Source of the DNA: Globisporangium splendens
Taxonomy: Eukaryota; Oomycota; Peronosporomycetes; Pythiales; Pythiaceae
Direction: 5' to 3'
Assembly (NCBI GenBank): GCA_006386115.1
Contig: VFIW01000081.1
Coordinates: forward strand, 1 to 64,000
Length of the DNA stretch: 64,000 bases
Part shown: piece after piece, positions 53,998 to 64,000 of the stretch
Numbering within the stretch: position 1 is the first letter of the stretch
Layout of the letters: each line of letters starts with the position of its first letter
Position numbers and translations under genes: made by a program
Notes under the pieces: model-generated
The model's input: the letters and a program-made list of their open reading frames with translations, nothing else
Databases searched by the model: none
Told to the model about the DNA's origin: nothing

Positions 53998-55153
53998 CTA
54001 TGTCTGTGTTGTGGCTGCCTCGGTTCGCGAGAACTTCAAGATGGAGAGCCGCTCGTTTCGTGCCTTGGTGGAGCGAACAACCTGAACAAGCATGGCATTT
54101 ATAGCAAGGTTAGTGCACTGCCCTGATACTGACTTTTCTCCTTTGAAGGACATTTTTCGCACCGTCATGGAGAAGCCGTCTTTGGCGAGAATGGCTGCGA
54201 TCTCCTTCGGCTTGTTCTCAATCACGACCACCATGTAGAAGACACCCTTGGGCGACAACAGATCCTAAAGCAAAACACCCCGAGTATAACCACGAGGACA
54301 CGTCAATTGCAAAGAGCTCTTAAGAAATACGGAGAGCAACACAGCAACTTGGTTACCTTGATCTTTGGAAGCAGTCGATCGATCACCTCCCGTCCATTAA
54401 CGCCACCAGCCCACGCGGCTTCGATGCCGCTGCACAACATCCAAAGAACAAACGCACAGAGGAAAATAGTCATGAGCATTTGAAATAGTCCATACAGCAG
54501 AGCGTTTTAGCCACGTACGTGGAGCCAACTTCTTCTGACGGTGTCGGCACATAGGGCGGATTGAACAGCAGCACATCCAGCTTGCCCTGCGCACACAAAG
54601 AAAACACAGTTAGCTCAATGACACTCGAAGGCATTGCAACCACACATGATAGAATAAAGTCACGAACCTGCAATCGCTGCTCATAGCACGCAACCAGGTT
54701 GGTCCGCACGATGTCAAACGTCTCGACGCCGTTGATTGTCGCAGTGTTGTGCGCGACAGTCGTGGCCAGCGGATTGATGTCTGTCGCCAAAAACATGGCG
54801 TGAGTGTCGAGCTTCCGCAGCGCATTCGCCAAATACACAAACACGGCGCCGCTACCGCACCTACAAACACACACAAAGGATACGTATAGCCATTGATCCA
54901 TGCAGCATCCATGTCAGCGTCAGAATAAACCGAGGAATGCGATAATGAACACCAAAGCTGCAAGCGGTTGGCAATGACGATGGGAGTATCGAAGCGCTAC
55001 GCACCCAATTTCCAGGCAGATCGACGGGTTGAGCGCAGTGAGGAGTGGCAGCTCGTCCTGCAGCGCGTCGAGGAACAGGAACGTGTCTTCCGCGGGCTCG
55101 TACACGTTGCAGTCGTACGGCATGTCGATCTCCGGCACCGATGCAGGCTCCAT
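53998..55153 (-). CDS. N6AMT1/HemK2-type class I methyltransferase
   Basis: Predicted as complement of six exons: 55153-55005, 54860-54668, 54586-54519, 54429-54357, 54264-54163 and 54081-53998 (222 aa; human N6AMT1 is 214). Every junction closes and the joined protein follows the family: VYEPAEDTFLFLDAL, the SAM-binding LEIGCGSGAVFVYLA, ATDINPLA, the catalytic NPPYVPTP (about residues 123-130), VGSTGIEAAWAGGVNGREVI, and the C-terminal KARNERLSILKFSR. With TRMT112 this enzyme methylates the Gln of the GGQ loop of release factor eRF1. Introns are 76-144 nt and the gene is unusually exon-dense compared with its intronless neighbours. Confidence 0.95.
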
Positions 55154-55448
55154 GGTCGCTTGCTTTGCTTGGTTTGTTTCCTTTTGGTGCACGTCAAGGA
55201 ATGGAAAGCATCTGATTGGATGAAAAGTGCATAAATACAGGCACAGTAGACCTTCGTATAAAGAAGCGTTGCTTGTTGGTCGTGATCTCTACAAACCGAT
55301 TTTTGGCGGCACCTGACAAGCAAGCACATGTTCCTCAAGCCCTGTTTGCTTTCTATTAAAAATGCGCACACGCACATAAACTGTAGACACTCGCATCTTC
55401 TTTCTATCAGCTTCACTCTTTTCTAAACTCCCTGTCGTTTTCTTCTTC
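55154..55448. other. Spacer between methyltransferase and acyltransferase genes
   Basis: About 295 bp; a CCAAT-box-like CCAATC occurs on the minus strand near 55216-55221, about 65 bases upstream of the methyltransferase ATG. Confidence 0.4.
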
Positions 55449-57827
55449 TTACGCGTCACAGAGCACCTTCATGTCCGCAAACGCCTGCAGCAAGTCGTTC
55501 GCGAATTTCTCCGAGTTCGTCTGAGGGCACGACTTCTTGCTCGAGATGTGGAAGAAGATCGCGTTTTCGCCGGCAATCATGTAGCTCACACCGTAACCGT
55601 CTTCGGCGACGGGACCGAAGCCACCACCGGGGCAAATCGCATCGTCCACGCCGTACTTCGTGCCTTCAAGCGACTTGAACACTTTCGGCCAGTGCGTGGT
55701 TTGCTGCTGAGGCTGCTGACTCGTCGACAGACGCCATGGACGGCCCAACGCGCTCTTCAGGAACGCCGACTCGATGCCGAACCCGACCGAGGTGCAGTAC
55801 AACGTGAACAAGTGACGATCAATGCCCTTGCCACACATGGCACCACGGTAGCCATCCTGGTGGGCGTCACACGCAGCTTGCAGCAGCTTGAGCTTTTGTT
55901 CGCGCGAGACCGAATCATCATCCATCGACAGCACAAACGCCTTGGCTTCATCGGTGACTGGGCGAACGGTCTCCGTGCGACCATCACGGTACAAACGCGT
56001 CATGCTCGACTCGTACGTTTGCGTGATCGTTCCAGTGTTGCGCTTGTAAGCCAACTGAAGCGCCATTTGGATAAATCCATCAGGAGACACGCGGAATTTC
56101 TTGATCAGACCCTTGCCATACGCTTGGTTCTTGATGACCTTCAAGTCGAAATCGGCGATCGCGACCTTGGCATCCTCGAGCGACTTCAGCACGGCTGGTT
56201 CCAAACCGGTCGAGAAATCCCATTGCAGCACCTTGCACGAAGGCAACACCGACGTCTTTTCGCTCTCAACGTTCGGAATCACATCACCAGCGGCGTCGAA
56301 TGGACGCGTGTACGTCACCTTCGTCGACACGTGTTCCCACGCATGCGCGAGCACTGGAGCATCCGCCCACGCGTGTTCAGCGTTGATGGCAGAGACACCG
56401 TTGTTGTACACCACCAGGTTGAAACTCTTGTCAAACCAGCGGTTGCCACCCGAGCCGTGGATCATGTCCTTGCCCATCGCAGTCCAGTCACTTGGAAGGT
56501 TATCTTGGAGCACAACGACAAACACAGCCGACTCAATAAGTTCCAGCGATCGCTTGTTGATACCTTCCGAGAAGAACTTCTCACGGTTCTCCGCCCACTC
56601 GATACGACCTGCAGCAGTCAATGCAGCAAGGTTGCCTTCAGCAGCACCCACTGGTCCAAGGGTCTCCGATTGCTCCTTGATCCACTTCAATTGACGTTGC
56701 ATTTCAAACTTGGATAGCAAGCGACCATGCTGACCTTTCTCAAAAAGTGGCATCTTGAAGAAACGACCGTTGCACAGCACAGCCACGTGCTTGGACTTGT
56801 GGTGGAACAGCTTCAACGTGTCTTCCTCGCGTCCAGGAATACGCGTGCACGAGAAAATGCGCTGGTATTGACTCATGCACAATGGCACAACGCCACGGAT
56901 GAGCTGTGGAGGCAGAAGCTCGCGGTCCAAATCTTGCTTGAAGAGCATGAATTCATGAATCAAGCCAGCCGCCATAGCAGTTGGCTTCTTGGTCACACTG
57001 AATTCGAAATTCGCGTTCGAGAGCGCGTAGTAGTTGCTGTTGATCATCAACGAGGTACGTCCCTTCAGGTACACGTACTTCTCCCACCAGTCCGTGACGT
57101 AGTTGGTCGACCACCACGACTTGAGGTACAGGTAGAATTGAAGCTTTGGTCCTTCTTTCTTGAGGAAATCTTCGGCCATCTTCTCAGCTTCCTTGTACTC
57201 TTCTTCCGACAAAAGAGGATGCACCGACTTCAAGTACCGCGCGATCGTGTCCTTCAATGGCGGCAACGGCAAGCGCGGCAACGCATCTTGGAACGAGTAC
57301 GTGAGCGGGTTGCGACCGCCAAACACCTTGAGCACAGCGCCCCAGAGGAGCACCATGTTGCTTTTCTCACGCGGCGCCAAGTACAACCAGCGACGGTAGC
57401 TCAAGAGCAACCGCAAGATCATGCGCTGGCCCCACATCAGCAACAGCAAGCCGAGGAAACTCGCCCACGCCGCCAAGTATCCCAAATACAGCGACTGCGG
57501 CAAGTAGTTCGCAAACGGGATCAAGAAGTTTCCAACATTCCACACAAGATGCGACAAGCACCCGTTACGCCACCACGAGTCGGCTGACGCCGTGACGACA
57601 GAGAAGATCACGGCGACCATGACGCCGACCGCGACAAGCGGCGGCGCTGGATACACGCGGTGCTTGATCGCGCGCTCCATGTGGAAGTAGGAGCGCAGCA
57701 GCGTCTGGCGGATCTCCCATGGCGGCGGGATCGTGAACGACACGCGGATGCCCTGGTCCGAGTACAAGAGCTCGACGCCGCGCTTGTGCTCGTCGAACAC
57801 GCCGGTCGCCTGATGCGCTTCAGCCAT
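55449..57827 (-). CDS. Carnitine O-palmitoyltransferase 1-like acyltransferase
   Basis: Intronless, 792 residues, close to CPT1 length. Two hydrophobic segments lie near residues 60-90 (PPLVAVGVMVAVIFSVVTAS) and 115-140 (YLGYLAAWASFLGLLLLMWG), as in the two membrane spans of CPT1, placing it in the outer mitochondrial membrane. The choline/carnitine acyltransferase domain follows: LPRLPLPPLKDTIARYLKSV near its start, the catalytic His in NAEHAWADAP (about residue 482), and LAYKRNTGTITQTYESSMTR, containing the substrate-binding TYESSMTR-type motif. It transfers long-chain acyl groups from CoA to carnitine for import and beta-oxidation. It lacks the long regulatory N-terminus sequence seen in vertebrates as far as I can judge. 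Confidence 0.93.
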   Translation of the reverse strand: MAEAHQATGVFDEHKRGVELLYSDQGIRVSFTIPPPWEIRQTLLRSYFHMERAIKHRVYPAPPLVAVGVMVAVIFSVVTASADSWWRNGCLSHLVWNVGNFLIPFANYLPQSLYLGYLAAWASFLGLLLLMWGQRMILRLLLSYRRWLYLAPREKSNMVLLWGAVLKVFGGRNPLTYSFQDALPRLPLPPLKDTIARYLKSVHPLLSEEEYKEAEKMAEDFLKKEGPKLQFYLYLKSWWSTNYVTDWWEKYVYLKGRTSLMINSNYYALSNANFEFSVTKKPTAMAAGLIHEFMLFKQDLDRELLPPQLIRGVVPLCMSQYQRIFSCTRIPGREEDTLKLFHHKSKHVAVLCNGRFFKMPLFEKGQHGRLLSKFEMQRQLKWIKEQSETLGPVGAAEGNLAALTAAGRIEWAENREKFFSEGINKRSLELIESAVFVVVLQDNLPSDWTAMGKDMIHGSGGNRWFDKSFNLVVYNNGVSAINAEHAWADAPVLAHAWEHVSTKVTYTRPFDAAGDVIPNVESEKTSVLPSCKVLQWDFSTGLEPAVLKSLEDAKVAIADFDLKVIKNQAYGKGLIKKFRVSPDGFIQMALQLAYKRNTGTITQTYESSMTRLYRDGRTETVRPVTDEAKAFVLSMDDDSVSREQKLKLLQAACDAHQDGYRGAMCGKGIDRHLFTLYCTSVGFGIESAFLKSALGRPWRLSTSQQPQQQTTHWPKVFKSLEGTKYGVDDAICPGGGFGPVAEDGYGVSYMIAGENAIFFHISSKKSCPQTNSEKFANDLLQAFADMKVLCDA

Positions 57828-58966
57828 GCTTGCTGCTTGCTTGTGCTTTAGTGCGGAGTGTTGTTCCTTTCTTCTTCGGCTGGTTTCCCTTTGGTTGCAC
57901 TTGCCGGTTGCGATTCCGCAATGGCGACCGAGTGCGGAATGCGGAGTGACGCGTTCGTTTCAAATTCCAGACTGAGCGGTGGCGAAGGAAGGGAAGGGCG
58001 AACGGAGCGACTCGGCGAGTTGGAGTTTGCGCGAAGTCGGACCCATGTTATGCACGCACAATGCATTTGCAGCGTTTCGTGGTTATTTGTCTGTGTCGAG
58101 TCCCATAATCCTGTGTATCTTGGGTTCTAGAGCGTGTCGATGGCCAAAAGCTGTTATGAGCATTTTGGAGTGGAGAGATGGAGAACGTGTTTATTGTTGG
58201 TGAAATTGGGGTAAGGAGTCTGATATGGGGTAGGAGAGGGGTGGTTGTGTGATCGTGACACTCGATCTTGTGTTCTTTCGAGACTTGCAACTTCAGTCCT
58301 TGATCCACACGTCAAAAAACCCACCAAGAAGCCGTTGTGCATTGTTTTTTGTTTTGCTTTTTTACCAATCATATGCTATCTGTGCTTGATTGCATCCGAT
58401 CGTATGTCTTGTCGATGTGCTTTTCATCCAATGAAAGCGGGTGATGTAATCGCTTGAAGGAGTGATCTCATCAGTTGTTCCAGTGTTCAAAGAGCAGCCA
58501 TGTTGGCGAGCAAGTTGCTGAGGTTTTTTGAGAGTTTGCAGCGCGCTCCTCTCCCTTCTGTGCTGACTATGTGCAAAAAACCTCGCTTGAAGTTGTCACG
58601 AGGTGCAAATATGACACCGCCGACGAATGAACCAACTTCACCTCAGATCACACACACACACACACACGTGTCTGATATCAGTGGCTGGGACGGTCAAACT
58701 TCCTCACCGAACCGGTTCGTCGGCTGAACTGAACTAAACCGTCTTTCTCACTCTCAAACAGCATACCCTCTTCGAACCGTCATGTGATTGTACAAATCGA
58801 TATCCTTTGTATGCTATTGTCAATGTGGCGCACACAAAACTCTGTATATCCGATATTTACGTTTTTTTTTATGCGAGCTCTCTGTGGTGCGCATACCCAA
58901 TCCGCCACCATTATCATCAGCGAGTGAGTGAGCGAGCGACAAGCAGCTCCATTGAGCAGAGAGCAG
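57828..58966. other. Divergent intergenic region
   Basis: About 1.1 kb upstream of both the CPT1-like gene (minus) and the Myb/SANT-like gene (plus). A weak Inr-like CGTCACTCCGCATTCC occurs on the minus strand near 57938-57953. A (CA)n tract lies at 58649-58667. No gene supported. Confidence 0.5.
58649..58667 (+). repeat. (CA)n microsatellite
   Basis: Nine CA dinucleotides in the region upstream of the Myb/SANT-like gene. Confidence 0.9.
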
Positions 58967-59964
58967 ATGACCGACAACGACGCCGCTACGAACGGTGCGT
59001 CTCTGAATATGCATCACGTGTTCTATGCGTCTGCATGTCTACATGCGAATATACCGCTGTGCAGATCTTGTGACCTCATTGCGGCTGTCCTCATTTCGAA
59101 TCCTAACGACAGGCGGCGCAGTGGCGCATGCAAGCGGCAATGGCGCACAGCGTGCCGTGCGCGGCCGGTATGCCAAATTCAACGGCGGCATGGACGTTCT
59201 GCTCCTCGAGGCCATGCGCCACAACAACCCGTTCACGGCTAAGCACGGCACGCGGCTGCAGATGTGGCAAAACATCGCCGAGATCGTCGGCGAAGAGCTC
59301 TTCAAGAACCCCGAGGCGTACTCGTGGCACACGTGCCGGTGCGTAATTTTGTGTGCATTATAGTGTTCGTTTTTACTATTGAAGGTTTGATATATTGATC
59401 TCTCTGTTGTTGCCTATCGTGCGTGCCCGCCACCAATGATTTCTGTACATATAATCTAGCGACCGCGTGACGGCGCTGATGAAGATGTACGCGGACGGCA
59501 AGCACGACAAGCTGTTTAAGCACGGGACTGAGGAGGAAAACAGTCGGAAAGAGGCTATTCTGCGCGAACTGAACTTGTCTATTGCGCGGAAAAGTAAAGT
59601 GACGATCCGTCCCGCGGCGTCGTTGCTTGACAGCAGCGCGGCAATGGCCGCCGCCAGCACCACCACACGCTCGCGAGGCGCTCATGCTGCTGCATTGGGC
59701 AGCTCGACTGGAGCGCTGCATAAGCGCCGTCGACTAGACGTAGGAGCCGGCAGCGGCACGGCTGCGAAGCTGGACGCCACCACCGGGGTCATCGGCATTG
59801 GCGGCGTCGCGCACTTGGACAGCGAGACGTTCCGCGCTCGCGTGCTGACGCTGATTGAGAGCAAAGTGCAGTTCGACATGGAGCAACGCATGAAGGAGAC
59901 CGAGTTGCGGGAACAGGAGTTTGAGTTGCAAAAGCGCTTTCTTGAGTATTTACAGTCCAAGTGA
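58967..59964 (+). CDS. Myb/SANT-like (MADF-like) DNA-binding domain protein
   Basis: Predicted exons 58967-58994, 59113-59338 and 59460-59964 (252 aa); introns start GTGCGT and close the frame. Residues ~30-105 have the Myb/SANT-like pattern: MDVLLLEAMRHNNPFTAKHG, LQMWQNIAEIVGEEL, then SWHTCRDRVTALMKMYADG. A basic stretch (HKRRRLDVG) could be a nuclear signal, and the C-terminal ~55 residues form a likely coiled coil (VQFDMEQRMKETELREQEFE). This domain plan is common in oomycete transcription-factor-like or domesticated-transposase-derived proteins. The very short first exon (28 nt) is supported by frame and by the ATG context only. Confidence 0.75.
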
Positions 59965-60195
59965 GTGGTGAAAACAGTGGAAAATCGAGGCAAAATGATC
60001 GGCGTGCCATGCACAAATCAAATGGAACCCATTAGTTTTCAGCATTTAGCCATAGTCACGTACGCATGACAAGCGCAACACCAACACAAGACGAAAGTAG
60101 CGAACGAGGCGGGTGCAATCGCGCCTCGAAATTGTTTTATAAAGTTAATGATTGTTTTTGTCAATGAAAATGGAAAATAACTTGAAAAAAAAGTC

Positions 60196-60561
60196 TTATT
60201 GATTGCAATTGTCATCATCCCCGTCCTCGTCTGCTTGGTCGTGTTCCAAGTCCAATGCCGAGGCCTCGGTCTTGATGCCCTGCAGCAGCAGCGCAATGTT
60301 CTGCCGCAACTCGATTAGCCCCTCTTTCTCCTCCTGTTCATCCCAGTCTCCACCAGTCTTCTGCTCGTCCTCATCGTTCCGTCGTCGTCCGCGGCGCTGC
60401 TTGTGCTCATGGTCCTCGTCACCATCCTCGTCGTCGTCCTCATATGAATCGTCATCTTCATCATCCTGTTGCTTGGCGCTGCGTCGTCGACTATGACGAC
60501 CACCACGATGGGTTGTTCGCTTGGGATGTGAGGTTGCCGTCACTTGGCTCTCCTAGACAGA
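60196..60561 (-). CDS. Acidic, low-complexity terminal exon of an unidentified gene
   Basis: The minus-strand frame ends at 60196 and is preceded by a good acceptor (ATCTGTCTAG) at about 60562, giving ESQVTATSHPKRTTHRGGR, then an Asp/Glu-rich stretch (DDEDDDSYEDDDEDGDEDHE) and LIELRQNIALLLQGI. There is an in-frame stop just upstream of the acceptor and no ATG, so it needs an upstream exon. A GTGAGT donor at about 60788, just past the CAP gene's stop, is one candidate partner. Function unknown; possibly nuclear. Confidence 0.4.
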
Positions 60562-60819
60562 TACAACGTGTGGCTACGATCCATTGCATTTACCATACAA
60601 GCAACACCAATAACAAAATGAATCGATGCACACATGCTCAACTTTAAATCCCGGACTTGTGACTTGCTTGTTTCATCTTGGTTACTCACGCTGTGCTACG
60701 ATTCACTACAGAAGAGAGAGAGAGAGAGCAGAACAAATGTACCCATTTTTGAAATGGGTTCACTACGGAGGAGGAAGAGAGACTCACGTTTGACACGACG
60801 GCCTTAGCACTCCTTGCAG

Positions 60820-61959
60820 CTAAACCATTTGCACGTGTCCGCCTTCTTGGTCCGATTCCGACGACTCCTGCTCCTCCTGCTCGTCACCGCTGTCGTGCTG
60901 GTCTCCGCTGTGGCGCCGTTTCGGTTTGGTCGCGTGCATGATGCACACGATCATCACGAGGATCGCGCCGACACCCAGGAAGAGCCCAAAGATAACGGCG
61001 AGCGGACTGACTCCACCACCCAAGTCCAGCAAACTGAGCTGCTCCTGCGTGACTACATTTGATGCAGGTGTCGAGGAATTGCATGCCAGACCGCTGGTTG
61101 CCTCCGTGCTGAGTGCCGACACGCTGGTTGTCGCTGCGGCATTGCCAGGATGCACGACGTAGGAGTCGAGCGCGATCTGTAATGCCTTGACTTTCTGGGG
61201 CAGATGCACGGTGCTGGACGAGTCCTTGGCGTCCACTGAGTTGGAGCTGGTGCTGCTGTTAGAGGCGACACACAGGTTCTGACTGCATGCTGCCGCTTCA
61301 GCCGCATCGCAATGCGAGCATGGTTCGCCGAACTCATACCACGCGACACCTGGTGTGTTCCCCACAGGCGCGTACTTGCACGCAGCGAGGCGTCCTTCAC
61401 CACAAATATTGTACGCACATCCGACGCGACTCGTACTCGACCACACGAGCTGGGAATAGTGATTGTACACGCCAACACCGACTTCTGAGTGGCTCCCGGT
61501 CGCTCCTTTTCCTGGGATCGGCAGCGTCGGGATCACGCCGTAGAGCTCGTCGAAGCCCCAACTCTGCATCGCGCGGTCCATGAGCGTCACATCGAGCGGC
61601 AAGTCGGGCGTCGACTCAATGTACACGTGGAGTCCTGGGCTCTCGCTTGGTGCCTTCTCACAGCTCGCGATCGCGGCGCGCGCTTCCTCGGCCAACGTGA
61701 ACTCCCACTGGATGCGGCGCATATTCGCTGCCTCCCACAGAAGCCCCTCGGAGCGGAACCAGTTGTGTCGGTCGAGCCACAGCGCCTGGTCCATCGGCGT
61801 GTCGTACACTCTGGCGGCTTCTGCTCCCGCGACGTCGCTCGCGTTCGTCGCGTTAGCAGCAGCACATGACCACGAAGAGCTTTGGAACGGAACGACGATA
61901 ATGCAGACGCAGCCAAGCCATGCAATGCGCCGCGCAAACGCATTCAGCCGCACCGTCAT
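60820..61959 (-). CDS. CAP/SCP (PR-1-like) domain type I membrane protein, second copy
   Basis: Intronless, 379 residues. Signal peptide (AWLGCVCIIVVPFQSSSWS region), CAP domain at ~50-205 with LWLDRHNWFRSEGLLWEAAN, GVYNHYSQLVWSSTSRVG and ACKYAPVGN, then a Cys-bearing segment (CSHCDAAEAAACSQNLC), a Ser/Thr-rich stalk, one membrane helix (LAVIFGLFLGVGAILVMIVC) and an acidic cytoplasmic tail (EEQESSESDQEGGHVQMV). It shares the order of parts with 48494-49693 but is clearly diverged; the tail charge is opposite (basic there, acidic here). A (CT)n leader lies directly upstream of the ATG (61970-61993). Confidence 0.92.
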   Translation of the reverse strand: MTVRLNAFARRIAWLGCVCIIVVPFQSSSWSCAAANATNASDVAGAEAARVYDTPMDQALWLDRHNWFRSEGLLWEAANMRRIQWEFTLAEEARAAIASCEKAPSESPGLHVYIESTPDLPLDVTLMDRAMQSWGFDELYGVIPTLPIPGKGATGSHSEVGVGVYNHYSQLVWSSTSRVGCAYNICGEGRLAACKYAPVGNTPGVAWYEFGEPCSHCDAAEAAACSQNLCVASNSSTSSNSVDAKDSSSTVHLPQKVKALQIALDSYVVHPGNAAATTSVSALSTEATSGLACNSSTPASNVVTQEQLSLLDLGGGVSPLAVIFGLFLGVGAILVMIVCIMHATKPKRRHSGDQHDSGDEQEEQESSESDQEGGHVQMV

Positions 61960-63164
61960 GGACCACGGGGAGAGAGAGAGAGAGAGAGAGAGAAGAGTAC
62001 TTTAAACAGAAGCGTGGTACGTGGACGTTCCCAATGCGCTTATTAGCGTCACCAGGTGGCGATGGGAGACTCGCGTGGGGGGAGTAGGGAGAAGACAGTG
62101 CGCAACAGAAAGGGAAGAACGCCATATACGCATGCACACGCAAGCGCCAGAGAAACCAATGGGGGTGCATTCGTTGTTCAATGCATTTTCCTTCTACTTT
62201 CTTGGCGAAAGAACGCGCAATTTGCTCTGTTTCTATATAGACGTTTTTGTAGAAGGAATGAGAGTGGGGCGGACGAACGCTTCTTTACATGTGCATACAA
62301 AAAGCAAGAGAACCGCGGGGAATTCCAAGAATGAGTTGGTTTCGCAGCGGTTGCCTTGATCTTGGATCTTGAAGCGACGCGAAACGATCGCGAGTGAGGG
62401 GTGGATGCGGGTCATTTACAGTGACAAACAGGTATCACTTATCACATTGAAATAGCAACAATAATGCATCGAGTTGAAAAAATGGAGACACCGAATATTG
62501 CAGTCGAACTTGTTTATACGAGTATTACGACTGAAGGTTTTGCCCGATGAAACGAGAGCCAGGAAGAGAGAAAAAAAAAAAAGTGCAGCCATCAATGGCT
62601 TTCAGATCACAACCTACTGGCGCCAATTGCAGAGGAAGAAGAAAAGGAAACCAAAGCGGAGAACACGCTTCGTGGCTCCACAGTGGCGTCCGAATTGCTG
62701 TTAAACGAGCGCTAGTCGCCTCTGCATGACCAACAAAGCGCCAGTGTGTTGTGCTACTGGTCGGCGCCACGAAGCAGGCGATTGCAGCGCACAGCTGACC
62801 ACACTTGCCTACCTTTACGACTGCACACATGGAATGCAGTCACGGACGAAGGAATTGTGCGCGTCGATGCTGCTAAGCTTTTCAAGAGGTGTCCATGCGT
62901 CCCAGCTCATTAGGCGCCATGTGCATTCCAGCACATTAGGCGCCACATTCCACAGAGCAGAGACATTGCTACGTACTTGGATCGTTCACATACGAGATAA
63001 GTGTCCGATTGCAACTCTAAGGTTTGCTTGACCAAGACGCGATGGGGTAATCGAAAGCCCATAACCGTGGAAAACCATTTGGAAAAGATGTACAAACTTC
63101 AGCGTCTATTCGTTTCGGAACCGCTTTGTTTTCTCTGCTATTGCTATTGATTCCATAAGAAGAC
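61960..63164. other. Intergenic region, no gene seen
   Basis: About 1.2 kb. It starts with the GA/CT tract at 61970-61993 that belongs to the CAP gene leader. The 12-mer cattaggcgcca occurs twice, near 62909 and 62935. No coding frame of quality was found. Confidence 0.5.
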
Positions 63165-64000
63165 TTAACTGGACTCGGCCGTCGGCGCGGCTGGGAGCGA
63201 CTCGATCGCCATCTGCAGCGCGCCTTCGAACGTGCGGTTGCCGCCGATGAAGCCGCCCGCGTGCACGAACGTGCAGCCGGGGATGCCCGAGACCGTCGAG
63301 AGCTCCTCGTCGCGCAGTCCGCGCCACTCGGTTTTGATTCCCTGTCGGAGCGCAAAGGAGCCGCCCTCGACGTTGATGCCCTGCACGCGCACCATGTTGC
63401 CCGTGCTGTCGTTGTAGAGCACGAACTTGACCTGGTCCTTGATCAACAGCTTCTCCTCAATGTCGTGCAAGTGCGACTTCCACGGACAGTACTGCGGGAA
63501 GTAGACGATCTCGCCCGATGCGTGGGTCTGGAACCGCGCGTTGATCGCGTCCTCGACGATCGAGCGCGCCGGCAGCCACGAGTTGACGAGCGTCAGGATG
63601 CTCTCCGTGAACTCCGTGACCGTCAGGTACATGGCCTGCTGGAACTGCTTGTTCACGAACGCCTCGGACTGGTCGTCGTTCCATCCTGGGTTCAGGTACC
63701 CGACGCGGTTGCTCAGCGTCGTCGTGATCTGGTAGTTCAACGGTCCACCCGTGCTACTCACGTCCACGCCGTTGTCGATGCCATCAATGTGCTCGACAAA
63801 GTTCTTGTACACCTTCTTGTGCAGCAAATCGAGCGTCTCGTCGTCCAACTTGGTGTTGCCCGCGAGCACCTGGATGATCTCGCGGCCAAAGTGCTTGTAC
63901 ACGAGACCAGCGCTCGAGAGCTTGGTGTTCTTCTCCTCGTTGAACACGCCGTCGAAGGTCTTCTGGTGGTGATCGTAGCGCAGCGCGTCGTGGTCGTAGA
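63165..64000 (-). CDS. MYG1 family protein (DHH-like 3'-5' RNA exonuclease), C-terminal part
   Basis: The minus-strand frame is open to the right window edge, so the 5' part is missing. It begins with the family's DHHQKTFDGVFNEE segment, then KLSSAGLVYKHFGREII, GIDNGVDVSSTGG, LTVTEFTESILTLVNSWLPA, YFPQYCPWKSHLHDIEEKL, and the C-terminal EWRGLRDEELSTVSGIPGC with FVHAGGFIGGNRTFEGALQM. MYG1 proteins are DHH-type exonucleases that process RNA in nucleus and mitochondria. The part present looks intact and ends with a stop at 63165-63167. Confidence 0.95.
   Translation of the reverse strand, partial: YDHDALRYDHHQKTFDGVFNEEKNTKLSSAGLVYKHFGREIIQVLAGNTKLDDETLDLLHKKVYKNFVEHIDGIDNGVDVSSTGGPLNYQITTTLSNRVGYLNPGWNDDQSEAFVNKQFQQAMYLTVTEFTESILTLVNSWLPARSIVEDAINARFQTHASGEIVYFPQYCPWKSHLHDIEEKLLIKDQVKFVLYNDSTGNMVRVQGINVEGGSFALRQGIKTEWRGLRDEELSTVSGIPGCTFVHAGGFIGGNRTFEGALQMAIESLPAAPTAESS

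Overview
The window looks like nuclear DNA of an oomycete (Peronosporomycetes, probably Pythium/Phytophthora-like; genus not determinable). Reasons: short GT-AG introns of roughly 70-115 nt, often with GTACGT or GTGCGT donors; two perfect oomycete Inr-FPR core promoters (GCTCATTCCGCAATTT at 27629 and 28927); and characteristic families: a Crinkler/RHS-type P-loop NTPase, a PH-ankyrin-AGC kinase, a divergent heat-shock-factor-like protein, CAP-domain membrane proteins and a C1A peptidase. There is no CRISPR array, and I saw no rRNA or tRNA gene.

Layout. 1-313: 5' part of a coiled-coil gene leaving the window. 1061-7648: a very large gene with a GTPase P-loop, Cys-rich segments, a vWA domain and a RING finger; its GTPase core is broken by several frameshifts. 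7992-8990: HSF-like protein. 10001-12064: membrane-anchored papain-family peptidase (3 exons). 13113-17255: PurL-type FGAM synthase. 18222-19355: mPGES2-like mitochondrial protein (3 exons). 19570-21334: ADP-dependent glucokinase (2 exons). 21928-25432: a complete but dead hAT transposon with 8-bp target duplications, apparently inside the last intron of an ankyrin gene (21853-25934). 27714-29564: two nearly identical secreted Cys-rich proteins in tandem. 30197-31291: TPR protein. 31419-33144: Nopp140/SRP40-type nucleolar protein (4 exons). 33601-35621: Crinkler/RHS-type NTPase with a frameshift. 35970-38337: SH3-like repeat protein. 38419-46993: giant Sfi1-like centrin-binding repeat protein, one reading frame interrupted by two stop codons. 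48494-49693 and 60820-61959: two related CAP-domain type I membrane proteins. 50776-53668: PH-ANK-AGC kinase (4 exons). 53998-55153: N6AMT1/HemK2 methyltransferase (6 exons). 55449-57827: CPT1-like carnitine acyltransferase. 58967-59964: Myb/SANT-like DNA-binding protein. 60196-60561: acidic terminal exon. 63165-64000: MYG1 C-terminal part, leaving the window.

Housekeeping genes (purine synthesis, glucose phosphorylation, fatty-acid import, release-factor methylation, ribosome biogenesis) are mixed with accessory or decaying loci (GTPase-vWA-RING gene, hAT, Crinkler-like gene, Cys-rich pair). Exon junctions are manual predictions: each was accepted because the frame closes across the splice and the joined protein fits its family where the family is recognised. 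They are not transcript-supported.
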